This document shows, one piece after another, positions 18,266-25,941 of a stretch of 64,000 bases of DNA. The stretch is taken from positions 2,784,501-2,848,500 of the forward strand of contig NC_021505.1 of assembly GCF_000412675.1 (NCBI RefSeq). The letters are read 5' to 3'. Within the stretch, counting starts at the first letter, position 1. Every line of letters begins with the position of its first letter. A model generated the notes under the pieces. That model ran no database searches and was not told the origin of the DNA. It saw nothing but the letters and a program-made list of their open reading frames with translations. This DNA is from Pseudomonas putida NBRC 14164. Lineage in GTDB: Bacteria; Pseudomonadota; Gammaproteobacteria; Pseudomonadales; Pseudomonadaceae. A program made the position numbers and the translations under genes.

Positions 18266-18787
18266 ATGTTTACGACCGAACGGTTTTTTGCGCGAGTTTG
18301 GGCCTTCTGGTTTTTGACGCTTATGATTTCAGTGTTGACACTTGGGGTGGCGCCGAAGATTGTTTTTGTGCTCATGGCTGTAGCGTCTTTTGTTACATTT
18401 TGCTGGTGCGTGAAATGCGCCTATCGTTCTGAAAGATTTGCTGATTTTGCGTCCTTGCGTCTCTGTTTCAGCTTGACTTCCGTGCCGCTTTTTGCATTTG
18501 TCCTGTCAATGGCGATAACGTACAAACAAGCAAAAATGGGAGGCGTAGCGGCGCCTGCGATCAGCGCCGTGCCGCTCATTCTTACTGCGCTGGCTTTCGC
18601 ATTGGCCTATGGGCATAGAAGCAAAGCGAGTTCATTCCTGTTACGCGGTGAGCGGGTAGAAGTATTCGAACCCGAGCAGGCCAATTCGTGGGTTGTGGGC
18701 GGGCTTGGTGCAGGATTGAGTAGTCTGCTGTATCCGACGATTAAGAACTATAATAGTTCAATGGAATGGCCGTGGTGCTGTGTGTGA
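18266..18787 (+). CDS. Hypothetical membrane protein, probably truncated by frameshift
   Basis: A 173-residue frame with at least four hydrophobic segments and no family that I recognise. The base composition is AT-rich compared with the T6SS operon, as in other payload genes. The frame ends in a tryptophan/cysteine-rich stretch that looks unnatural, while the next frame continues with a membrane-span-like sequence (MAVVLCVMVFISLYMV) from 18766. I therefore think the original protein was longer and has been broken near 18760. It could have been a membrane immunity protein. Confidence 0.5.
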   Translation: MFTTERFFARVWAFWFLTLMISVLTLGVAPKIVFVLMAVASFVTFCWCVKCAYRSERFADFASLRLCFSLTSVPLFAFVLSMAITYKQAKMGGVAAPAISAVPLILTALAFALAYGHRSKASSFLLRGERVEVFEPEQANSWVVGGLGAGLSSLLYPTIKNYNSSMEWPWCCV

Positions 18788-18968
18788 TGGTTTTCATTTC
18801 GCTGTATATGGTCTCTACAATCGCACCAATATCGCTTCGTTAAGGGCGTTAAAAGAACGCGAGCGTCGTGAGGCGCGTCAATACACATTTCTTGAGATCG
18901 AATATGTGCGTGCGTTACGTGATGCTTCATGGTTGGCTCGGTTTTTTTCACTCAAGAGCCGAAAATAA
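18766..18968 (+). pseudogene. Frameshifted 3' remainder of the 18266 membrane protein gene
   Basis: In one frame the DNA encodes a good membrane span (18766-18840), and in the next frame a charged cytoplasmic-looking tail RALKERERREARQYTF followed by LEIEYVRALRDASW to a stop at 18968. Both look like real protein but neither is in frame with the other or with the upstream gene. Two frameshifts would restore one continuous membrane protein. Confidence 0.45.
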
Positions 18969-18971
18969 GCG

Positions 18972-19142
18972 ATGTTAAACGCCAGTTATCAAGAAAGCGT
19001 GATGTTGACTTGCCGTCTCGACTCGCGAATCTTCCAGGGTAAGATGGTGCAGGACCTAGTTGGCGAGGTGTTTGCAGGCTTCGGCAGCTTGGCAAAGTAC
19101 GACTTCAGCCTGAACAAATCGAAAGGCGTAATGGACTCATGA
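18972..19142 (+). pseudogene. vgrG fragment, 56 codons
   Basis: The open stretch encodes LTCRLDSRIFQGKMVQDLV followed by GEVFAGFGSLAKYDFSL. This aligns with the segment of the intact VgrG in this window around RFDTRIFQGNTVEEVV, EVFALC and the following FRL, that is, the end of the gp27-like N-terminal domain. Everything before and after is missing. It is too short to be functional and is best read as a relic of an older vgrG or of a recombination event at the left border of the payload island. Orientation is the same as the intact vgrG. Confidence 0.7.
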
Positions 19143-19166
19143 AAAGATGGCAAGGCTGCCCGCCCA

Positions 19167-19484
19167 TCATCCCTGGGAGGGTTTCTCCCCCATGCGCGCC
19201 TTGAGCTTGTGCAGGGTAGGGGACTCGCCCCCGGACAGCTCGATACGAAACTCGGCGAAGGCGTGCTCGAGATCGGCATACTGCTGCAGCCCTTCTTCGG
19301 TGAACAGATAGCTTCCGGGGATGTCACGCCATTCCATCGGGGTGCGGATCCGCTGCTGCTTTGCCGCGTTCAACAAGAGCGTCAGCTCTACACTCAACTT
19401 CATGGCGGCCGGGTCGTGTGACTTCAGCCGTTCAATGATGACACGCAGCGCTATCGATTTTTGCCGGAGTGCGTAAATGTCCAT
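19167..19484 (-). CDS. Orphan immunity-type protein, paralogue of the product of 20493-20804
   Basis: A 105-residue, helical, cytosolic protein with no signal peptide. It is clearly related to the protein encoded at 20493-20804: both have an N-terminal LRxxIE-type helix, the diagnostic PMEWRDIPG / PMEARDIPG motif near residue 50 and an LxxxFAEFxxxL helix near residue 80. The other copy directly follows the effector at 20813 and is its likely immunity protein. This one is separated from that effector by a displaced toxin and its antidote, so it is a spare immunity gene, perhaps against a variant toxin met elsewhere. The activity is inferred only from arrangement. Confidence 0.7.
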   Translation of the reverse strand: MDIYALRQKSIALRVIIERLKSHDPAAMKLSVELTLLLNAAKQQRIRTPMEWRDIPGSYLFTEEGLQQYADLEHAFAEFRIELSGGESPTLHKLKARMGEKPSQG

Positions 19485-19573
19485 CGTGGCTCAGCCTGCG
19501 GGGTGTAGGGTTTATAGCTTTCGTCAGTGACTGCGCTCGATGTTCAGTGGCTGGCCTGATCGAACGTCGGCAA

Positions 19574-19870
19574 TCAATCGGGCAGTTGAATTTTGAGGCC
19601 ACGAGCCGACTGGATGGCTACGTAATAGGCGTCTTTCAGTGCTCTGGCCAACTCGGGGTCATTTTCTTCGAATTCTTTCGTGGCAATGGCACCGATACTG
19701 AGTTGGTGGAGTTTCGATTTATCTTGCTCACGCCCTTCGAACACGGCTTTCACATAGTCAAGTTGGTTTAGTAGCATCCCATAAATGGGGTAAGCGGGAC
19801 AGGCCTTGTTCCGCTGCGCGGTGATGTCGATAGCCTTCTGTACATAGCCGAGGGGGGTTGTGGGTTTCAT
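19574..19870 (-). CDS. Tsi6-like immunity protein
   Basis: A 98-residue protein resembling Tsi6, the immunity protein of the P. aeruginosa NADase effector Tse6, as I remember that sequence: the C-terminal half has IGAIATKEFEENDPELARAL followed by KDAYYVAIQSARGL. Tsi6 binds and blocks the toxin domain in the cytoplasm. The start codon overlaps the stop of the upstream Tse6-like toxin fragment by four bases (ATGA), the normal coupling of a toxin tip and its antidote, which supports the pairing. Because the toxin fragment lacks a start, this gene may persist for defence against sibling or foreign Tse6-type effectors. Confidence 0.8.
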   Translation of the reverse strand: MKPTTPLGYVQKAIDITAQRNKACPAYPIYGMLLNQLDYVKAVFEGREQDKSKLHQLSIGAIATKEFEENDPELARALKDAYYVAIQSARGLKIQLPD

Positions 19871-20466
19871 AATGCACCTGGTGTTATCAGTTTGAAGAGC
19901 TCGCGTTGGCCAGAGGTCATCCGCCGAGCACCACCAATGGCGTTATAGGGTTGGGAAGAAACGGACCAGGTATCCAGTACCGGTGCCGAGGTGCTCCTCA
20001 GCAGCGTGACCTTCTCAGTGCTCTGATAGACGTTCACGATCTTGGGCACGATGGTTTCCGTTTTGTAGATCTGGCCAAGCGGGTTGATCCCCAGTTGCCC
20101 TGGCACCACGTCAGGGGTAGGAGAGTACCGCATCCCTTGCCGGCCGCCGGGCACCTGGAATTGCCAAAGTGTCTTGCCCCGGTTGATTGTTTCCGTGAAG
20201 ACTGGTTGAGTGAAGTCCAAGCCGTTCATGTAGCCTTCGTAGTCGGCAGGCTTATAGCCCTGTGACTTGAAGAAGTTTCCGGAAAGATCGCCGTTCGTAC
20301 CTTTGACTATAGTCAGTCGCGAAATTTCTTTCCGGTGATCATGCAGAGTCTCAATGAGCAGGGGGATGTAATCGGCAGACTTATAGCCCTGTGGCTTGAA
20401 GAAGTTGGCAGCAGTATCCTGGTTACCTCGTATATTGGTGTCCTGCCAAGTTGCCCGTTCGAGCAA
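19867..20466 (-). pseudogene. Displaced Tse6-like toxin tip without its N-terminal delivery part
   Basis: The frame encodes a C-terminal toxin domain resembling Tse6: YKPADYEGYMNGLDFTQPV, then WQFQVPGGRQGMRYSP, LGINPLG, VPKIVNVYQS, LRSTSAPVLDTWSV. Tse6-type domains hydrolyse NAD(P)+; that activity is from family knowledge. No PAAR, membrane or N-terminal effector region precedes it, and the frame opens only at a TTG (20466) with no ribosome-binding site, directly behind the stop of the neighbouring immunity gene. It is therefore probably silent DNA that could only be expressed after recombination onto an effector N-terminus. A 129-bp in-frame duplication lies at its 5' end. Confidence 0.75.
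20243..20406 (-). repeat. Two 35-bp direct repeats offset by 129 bp
   Basis: Copies at 20243-20277 and 20372-20406 differ at two positions. Both encode FFK(P/S)QGYK(S/P)ADY. The offset is a multiple of three, so the frame is kept. The repeat marks the upstream border of the Tse6-like toxin domain, where a tip would be exchanged. Confidence 0.85.
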
Positions 20467-20492
20467 GCTTCTTGTATGTGCTCCATCTTTTT

Positions 20493-20804
20493 CTAATCGT
20501 GATTTTTATTTTTGGCTTGGAATTTCTTAAAGGAACTCCACTCCTCTCCATCAATCAATGCCATGTAAAATTCTGCAAATAACTGACTGAGATTACGATC
20601 GTCCTGTAAGTTGGTTTCCGGTAAGTAGCGGTAACCAGGTATGTCTCTAGCCTCCATGGGGGCATGAATTTTTCCATTTTCAGCTTTTAATAAGAGGCCG
20701 CGTAGGGTGTTGAGCATCAGCTTCGCATCGGAATCTTGATCTTCGAGAGCCTCAAGTTTTTCACGAAGCGCTGTAGCGGTAGCCTTCAGTGTGTGCGTGT
20801 TCAT
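20493..20804 (-). CDS. Probable immunity protein of the adjacent membrane effector
   Basis: A 103-residue cytosolic helical protein starting eight bases after the stop of the effector at 20813. That spacing is the classical position for a cognate immunity gene. It shares the PMEARDIPG motif and the LFAEFYMAL helix with its paralogue at 19167-19484. I do not recognise a named immunity family, so the role rests on position, size and the presence of the duplicated orphan copy. Base composition is more AT-rich than the effector's N-terminal region. Confidence 0.75.
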   Translation of the reverse strand: MNTHTLKATATALREKLEALEDQDSDAKLMLNTLRGLLLKAENGKIHAPMEARDIPGYRYLPETNLQDDRNLSQLFAEFYMALIDGEEWSSFKKFQAKNKNHD

Positions 20805-20812
20805 TGTCTATC

Positions 20813-22273
20813 CTAGTTATCAATAGTGCCTATGAGCTTGGTGGCCGACCACTCATTACGGTTAGGGGTAAGATATTGAAGTGCGCCACCCACCCTGTCA
20901 ATGTTACCTCCAAATTCGGTGGTAGGCGCAATCTTGCTGACAAAAACCTCTGTTGGTTTAAGTGGCGTCATTTCAAAAATTGAATATTTTGTAGCCTCAC
21001 TGCCCAGCGGTAACCCTAGGCTATCAGCCAGGGTTCGGCTTCCCTGCGCAGCAGACTGCAGCTCCTCCATAGTGGTGAAAAATGGAGAGTAACGGCTTGC
21101 CTCTTGTCCCACTGGCACGATTTTCACGAGGGGCGAATCTATGATGGACAGTTTTGGAGTGTTACTGCCCGAGCCTATCTGGGAGATGGCTCGGCTGAAA
21201 ATGTCCATGTCTGATGCTTTGGGGTCTGCGGCACGTAGCTTTTGCAGATATAGCTCACCATCAGGGCTGTCGAGATACTCATTAATCTGTTTGTTGCTAA
21301 GGCCTCGGGGTGCAAAAGTCTCTGCATATTTTAGTTGTTGATCGTGCGCTACAAAGTCAGGGTCCTGTTTCGCATAAAATTCTCGCAAGCTCTTTGGCTC
21401 GACCTGGCTGATGGGAGATGGTTCTTTAACTTGCAACTCCGGCTGCGCCAATAGCTTCTGCTCATTCTTCGCCAACCAGGCCGCCAGCTGCTTGTTGGAG
21501 ATCTCGGCCTGCAGCCGAGCGCTCCGGGCGGCAATGCTTTCCATGCTGCTCATGACGCCGGCCTTCATCTGCCCCCGAGTAAGGTAGGTGACGATCGCTG
21601 TCAGTAACAGCAGCACCAACTGCTCCTGCCCGCGAGCAAGCTGGCGTGCAGCACGCTCGACACGCTCCTGGGCCTGCGCCGTGGAACCGCCGCTCGGGTC
21701 CAGGCCAGCGGGCTTGAGGCCATCCTCGGCGAACCAGGCCGTGGCCATGCCTTGCTGAAGGGTCGACAGGCAGGCCGGCAGGCCCTGATAAAAATACTCG
21801 GCGATGGCGGACAGCCCCAGGCCCATGAGGATCAGGTTGCCGACCTGCAGGCCAATGCCGGCGCCGGCCACCGCGCCCGGCGCCGCGCCGACGCCGAAGG
21901 CGAACGCCCCGGCCACGCCACCGGCGAGCGAGCCAACCGCCACACTGCCACCGAGGATCATCGACACCTCTTTGACCAGTTGCAGCAGCACCGGCAGGAT
22001 TTGCTCGATACCTATCGAGGACCACTTGCGCTTGAGGTTGTCCTGAATGATCGGGTAGGACAGGGCCATGGCCTGGCGCACGTTGTCGATACGCTGGCCA
22101 CCGAGGTAGCCATAGGCCTGGTTGGCGCCATTGCTCACTCGTCGGCTGAAACCGTCCCAGGCCTCATGGGCGCTGTTCAGGCCGCTGTCGACGCTCTGGT
22201 TGAGCTCGCTGAATTTCTGCTCGAGATTGCGTTCGATGTCTCCCCAACTGGGGATGTTGGCTAAAAGATCCAT
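20813..22273 (-). CDS. T6SS membrane effector with uncharacterised C-terminal toxin (DUF6861-like N-terminus)
   Basis: A 486-residue protein from the chosen start MDLLANIPSW; an ATG at 22291 is also possible. The N-terminal 60 or so residues are helical, with several Gly/Ala-rich membrane segments between about residues 85 and 165 and another near 225. This layout resembles Pseudomonas effectors annotated DUF6861. There is no PAAR domain, so it must ride on VgrG or another carrier. The C-terminal 110 residues, from about SPLVKIVPVGQEASRYSPFF to KLIGTIDN, are a compact, more AT-rich domain that I take to be the toxin; its activity is unknown to me. The adjacent small gene is the likely antidote. 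Confidence 0.75.
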   Translation of the reverse strand: MDLLANIPSWGDIERNLEQKFSELNQSVDSGLNSAHEAWDGFSRRVSNGANQAYGYLGGQRIDNVRQAMALSYPIIQDNLKRKWSSIGIEQILPVLLQLVKEVSMILGGSVAVGSLAGGVAGAFAFGVGAAPGAVAGAGIGLQVGNLILMGLGLSAIAEYFYQGLPACLSTLQQGMATAWFAEDGLKPAGLDPSGGSTAQAQERVERAARQLARGQEQLVLLLLTAIVTYLTRGQMKAGVMSSMESIAARSARLQAEISNKQLAAWLAKNEQKLLAQPELQVKEPSPISQVEPKSLREFYAKQDPDFVAHDQQLKYAETFAPRGLSNKQINEYLDSPDGELYLQKLRAADPKASDMDIFSRAISQIGSGSNTPKLSIIDSPLVKIVPVGQEASRYSPFFTTMEELQSAAQGSRTLADSLGLPLGSEATKYSIFEMTPLKPTEVFVSKIAPTTEFGGNIDRVGGALQYLTPNRNEWSATKLIGTIDN

Positions 22274-22985
22274 TTTCGCTTCACTGTCCATGGAAGTGGC
22301 GGCGCTCGGCGGCGAGCGCAGCATGTCGCTTCAGACCTCAGGATGGGGGCGAAGTCCGGCGGAGAGCCCATTGTTCTCATGACAGGCGTACGCGGCAATG
22401 ATGGCAATTGAGCATCGCTGCACGGCTTTGTGGCTGACCGCATCCCGCAAGTGCCATTACGGCCGCGTTCGCGATGGCCATTTGGCGGAATTGGCTAGTG
22501 GCAAAAAATTTGAACCAATCCACGTTATGAAACATTTTTCTCCGCCAGTGGAGTTGATGCGTCAGGTAGCGAGACAGCTCGAGTGGGAGCTGTCAGGCAT
22601 GGGCGCTGATCGATACCTCAAGAACCTTCTGCGACGGGCCGTTCGGCGATTGCCGGGGGCGCTTCCGGGCGCCAGAGAGGAGGATGAAGGATGGCGATAT
22701 GACATTGCCTTGTAGGGCGGTATTGCCCGGTTTTCCTAGGCCTGTAGTGAGTTGACAGGGCAGCTTTTGCCGGTGTTTCCTTTGGGCCTTTCTGCCTGCC
22801 TGGCATTCGGGAATGTGAACCCTGTCGCATTTATTTCAATGCACGATGGCACTTTCCTTTCTGCAGGCAGTCGCATGATTCCGCAAGCACGCGCGTTATG
22901 CGCGCATGCAGAATACGCCCGCAAGATCAGGGTTGCAGCTGAGCATCGCAAGCGCGTGCTGGCCGTGTTTTCAAGGAGATTTCGC
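22274..22985. other. Divergent intergenic region between the effector and vgrG
   Basis: It separates the minus-strand effector module from the plus-strand vgrG operon and should hold promoters for both. A TTGACA hexamer occurs at 22753-22758 on the plus strand, but I see no good -10 at the right distance. One small frame at 22527-22715 is listed separately as a doubtful gene. Confidence 0.4.
22527..22715 (+). CDS. Doubtful small hypothetical protein, 62 aa
   Basis: The frame opening at MKHFSPPVELM reads as an amphipathic basic helix (QVARQLEWEL, YLKNLLRRAVRRL) and is open upstream to 22398. No ribosome-binding site precedes the ATG and I know no homologue, so it may be chance coding. It is kept because it lies in the same direction as, and upstream of, vgrG. 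Confidence 0.25.
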   Translation: MKHFSPPVELMRQVARQLEWELSGMGADRYLKNLLRRAVRRLPGALPGAREEDEGWRYDIAL

Positions 22986-24842
22986 ATGATCATGGACTTG
23001 GCCTCCGCGCTGCTGTCGCCACAGAACCGCCGCCTGTTCAAGTTTCACAACCTGGCCAACCCCGAGCAGGAGCTGCTGCTGGAAACCTTCAAGGGCACCG
23101 AAGCCCTGTCGCGGGCGTTCAACTACGAACTGCTGCTGGTCTGCGAAGACTCCGGCGTGCCGCTCAAATCCATGATGGGCCAGCACGTCAGCATCGAGAT
23201 CGAACTGGCCGAAGGCGGCCCGCGGTACATAACCGGCTACCTCACACGCTTTGCCAGCATCGGCAGCGACGGCGGCATGGCGCGCTATACCGCTACCCTC
23301 AACCCGTGGTTCTCGATGCTGAAGAACCGCTTCGACACGCGGATCTTCCAGGGCAACACGGTCGAGGAAGTGGTCACCGAAGTGTTCGCCCTGTGTCCGG
23401 CGTTTTCCCGCCACGAGTTTCGCCTGACCCGGCCACAGAAGCGCTACACCTACATCACCCAGTACCGCGAAACCGACTTCAACTTCGTCCAGCGCCTGCT
23501 GGAGGAAGAGGGGATGTTCTACTACTTCGAGCACACCGCCGAAGGCCACACCATGATCATCTGCGATGACTCCAGCACGCTGGTGGCCATCCCCGAGCAA
23601 CCGCAAATCCGCTTCCACAGCGCCTCGGTCACCGAGACCGCCGACTCCATCACCCAGTGGAGCGGCAACCGTCAACTGCAATCCGGCAAGATGGCCACGC
23701 AAACCTTTGACTACCGCCAACCGAACAACCGCCTGCCGGTGGCGCTGAACAGCGTGAACAAGCAGGGCGATGTCGAGAACTTCGAGATCTACGACTTCCC
23801 CGGCCAGTACACCCACGGTACCTATGACGAAGGCGAAACCCTGCTGCGCCTGCGCATTGAGGCGCTGGAGCTGCGCGGCAAGAAGTTCGAAGGTGCCAGT
23901 AACTGCCGGGCCATGAAGCCAGGCTATACCTTCGAGCTGCTGCAGCACTACATCCACGACCAAGGCCCGTTAGAAGACCGCCAGTTCCTGCTGATGAGCG
24001 TGGAAAGCGAAGGCCACAACAACTACCTTACCGGCCAGCAGGCCAGCTACTTCAACACCTTCAGTTGCGTGCGCAAGAAGATCCCGTTCCGCCCGCAGCT
24101 GAGTACGCCCAAACCGACCATTGCCGGCCCGCAGACCGCGATCATCGTCGGCCCACCGGGTGAGGAGATCTTCACCGACGAACTAGGCCGGGTGAAGATC
24201 CAGTTCCACTGGGACCGCAATGGCAAGTACAACGATCACAGCTCTTGCTGGGTACGTGTCGCCCAGTCCGGTGCCAGCGGCGGCTTCGGCAGCATTCAGA
24301 TCCCACGCATAGGCGACGAAGTGGTTGTGGTGTTCCTCGACGGCAACCCGGACCGGCCGCTGATCATGGGCAGCCTTTACAACAGCACCAACACCCCGCC
24401 ATGGTCGCTGCCGGCGAACAAGACCCAGAGTGGGTTCTTGACACGTTCGATGAAGGGTGACGGCGGTACCGCCAACTTCTTCCGCTTCGAAGACAAGGCC
24501 GGCGCCGAGCAGATCATCATGCATGCCGAGCGCAACATGGATACCGAAATCGAGCTGGATGAGACCCATGATGTAGGGAACAACCGCTCGATCACGGTTG
24601 GCGGTACGCACACCGAAACGGTCAAGAAAGACACCGTGGTGCAAGTGACCGAAGGTTCTTACACCCTGCAGGTCGACAACCAGTTCATCCAGGTGGCCGC
24701 CAAGCAGCACATCATCCTGCAGGTGGGCGACAGCAGCATCACGCTGACCCCGGAAGGCATCGAGATCAAAGGCAAGGTCATCGTGACCACCAGTACCGAT
24801 ACTACCCAAATCACTGGCGCCGCAGTGCGGATCAACGACTGA
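22986..24842 (+). CDS. vgrG: T6SS spike protein VgrG
   Basis: A 618-residue VgrG: a gp27-like N-terminal part, then the gp5 OB-fold region (around GPPGEEIFTDELGRVKIQFH and WDRNGKY) and a beta-helical needle ending in repeats such as ITLTPEGIEIKGKVIV. It stops shortly after the needle, so it carries no fused effector; cargo is attached through PAAR proteins. The ATG at 22986 has a strong AAGGAG site; an open frame extends to 22752 but its translation is not VgrG-like. AAGGAG lies within CAAGGAGA, which also resembles an Rsm site. It leads the payload operon vgrG-eag-eag-rhs-immunity. Confidence 0.95.
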   Translation: MIMDLASALLSPQNRRLFKFHNLANPEQELLLETFKGTEALSRAFNYELLLVCEDSGVPLKSMMGQHVSIEIELAEGGPRYITGYLTRFASIGSDGGMARYTATLNPWFSMLKNRFDTRIFQGNTVEEVVTEVFALCPAFSRHEFRLTRPQKRYTYITQYRETDFNFVQRLLEEEGMFYYFEHTAEGHTMIICDDSSTLVAIPEQPQIRFHSASVTETADSITQWSGNRQLQSGKMATQTFDYRQPNNRLPVALNSVNKQGDVENFEIYDFPGQYTHGTYDEGETLLRLRIEALELRGKKFEGASNCRAMKPGYTFELLQHYIHDQGPLEDRQFLLMSVESEGHNNYLTGQQASYFNTFSCVRKKIPFRPQLSTPKPTIAGPQTAIIVGPPGEEIFTDELGRVKIQFHWDRNGKYNDHSSCWVRVAQSGASGGFGSIQIPRIGDEVVVVFLDGNPDRPLIMGSLYNSTNTPPWSLPANKTQSGFLTRSMKGDGGTANFFRFEDKAGAEQIIMHAERNMDTEIELDETHDVGNNRSITVGGTHTETVKKDTVVQVTEGSYTLQVDNQFIQVAAKQHIILQVGDSSITLTPEGIEIKGKVIVTTSTDTTQITGAAVRIND

Positions 24843-24852
24843 GGCAAGGTAC

Positions 24853-25437
24853 ATGTACAAGCCCTCGATCTACGACCGCATCTCCGCCAGGCGCGAAGCG
24901 CAAGAGGAGGCAGCGCGCCTGGCCAAGCTGGCAGAAGCTGCTCATGTGCCCGAACCTGTGCCCACACCGGAACCCGTGCCGGCAGTGCTGCAGGATGTGG
25001 CCAGCGGTTTCACCTTCGCGGGTTTCAACCTGCAATTTCCAGTTGGCTTTCGTTTCCGCGATATCCAGACCACCCTCGAGCATGAAGGCGAGCCAGTCAG
25101 CCTCAGCATCCGCCGCCGTGATGTCCGCGACAGGCAGCCGCTGGAGCAATTGTTCGAGCGTGCAATCGAGGCCTTGCGCGAAATGAGCCCGCAACTGCGC
25201 GTGATTCGCAAACGTGACTGCCGCCTGGCCGGCAACCCCGCCAAAGTGGTGGATTTTCACTTCAATGCCGGCCACGAGCCCCGCCACGGTCGCCTGGTCG
25301 GCGCGCTGGTGCCCATCGCCGGCAGCGAGTCACTGCAATGGCTGGATGTCTCATGCGTAATCGACCCCAGCAAGCCGGGCCTGAGCCAGTGGCTGGCCGA
25401 GTTTGACCGCATGCTCGATGGCTTCGCGCTGAGCTGA
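24853..25437 (+). CDS. Eag-type effector chaperone (DUF1795/DcrB fold) with N-terminal extension
   Basis: A 194-residue cytosolic protein. Residues from about 55 onward form a DUF1795/Eag domain (FTFAGFNLQFPVGFRFRD and onward to EFDRMLDGFAL). The first 50 residues are a charged helix rich in Arg, Ala and Glu followed by a Pro-Val-Glu linker. Eag chaperones bind the membrane helices of PAAR-containing effectors and load them on VgrG. It starts 10 bases after vgrG and is followed by a second Eag gene. Which chaperone serves which helix is not visible from sequence. Confidence 0.8.
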   Translation: MYKPSIYDRISARREAQEEAARLAKLAEAAHVPEPVPTPEPVPAVLQDVASGFTFAGFNLQFPVGFRFRDIQTTLEHEGEPVSLSIRRRDVRDRQPLEQLFERAIEALREMSPQLRVIRKRDCRLAGNPAKVVDFHFNAGHEPRHGRLVGALVPIAGSESLQWLDVSCVIDPSKPGLSQWLAEFDRMLDGFALS

Positions 25438-25470
25438 CCCCCATTTTTTGTTATCAGGAATTTTCATCGC

Positions 25471-25935
25471 ATGGATTACGAGTTGCAGGAAGGCGGCATA
25501 GCGCTGCCAGCAGGGTTCGAGGACCGCACGGTCAACATGTTCGTCTTGGGTGCCAGTGTTCCCGCGCCGTTGAGCATCACCATCTCGCGTGACACCTTGC
25601 TGCCAGACGAAGCCCTGCAGGCCTATGTCGATCGCCAGGTCAAGATGCTGACCTCCAAGCTGCGTGGCTACACCCGTTTGGGCAACAAGGCCGTCGCGCT
25701 TTCTGCTACCGCACCCATTGCTGGTATTCAGATCGACGCCTATTACATGAACCAAGGCCGCCCGCTTTACCAGCGCCAGGCCGCCTTCATCATCAGCCCT
25801 GGCCGTGCGCTGATCTTCTCCACCACGGCACAGGCCGATTTCAGTGCCCAACAGAACCAGGACTGGGACAACCTGCTGGCGAGCTTCACTCCGCGCACGC
25901 CCGTAAGCCGTTCCGAGCCCGGCGAACAGGAGTAA
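25471..25935 (+). CDS. Eag-type effector chaperone (DUF1795)
   Basis: A 154-residue DUF1795 protein with the typical opening LQEGGIALPAGFEDRTVNMF and central VDRQVKMLTSKLRGY segment. It ends six bases before the rhs start, the canonical position for the chaperone that protects the N-terminal transmembrane region of a PAAR-Rhs effector and guides it onto VgrG. It is distinct from the preceding Eag gene (no N-terminal extension, different sequence) rather than a recent duplicate. Confidence 0.85.
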   Translation: MDYELQEGGIALPAGFEDRTVNMFVLGASVPAPLSITISRDTLLPDEALQAYVDRQVKMLTSKLRGYTRLGNKAVALSATAPIAGIQIDAYYMNQGRPLYQRQAAFIISPGRALIFSTTAQADFSAQQNQDWDNLLASFTPRTPVSRSEPGEQE

Positions 25936-25941
25936 CCCCTC

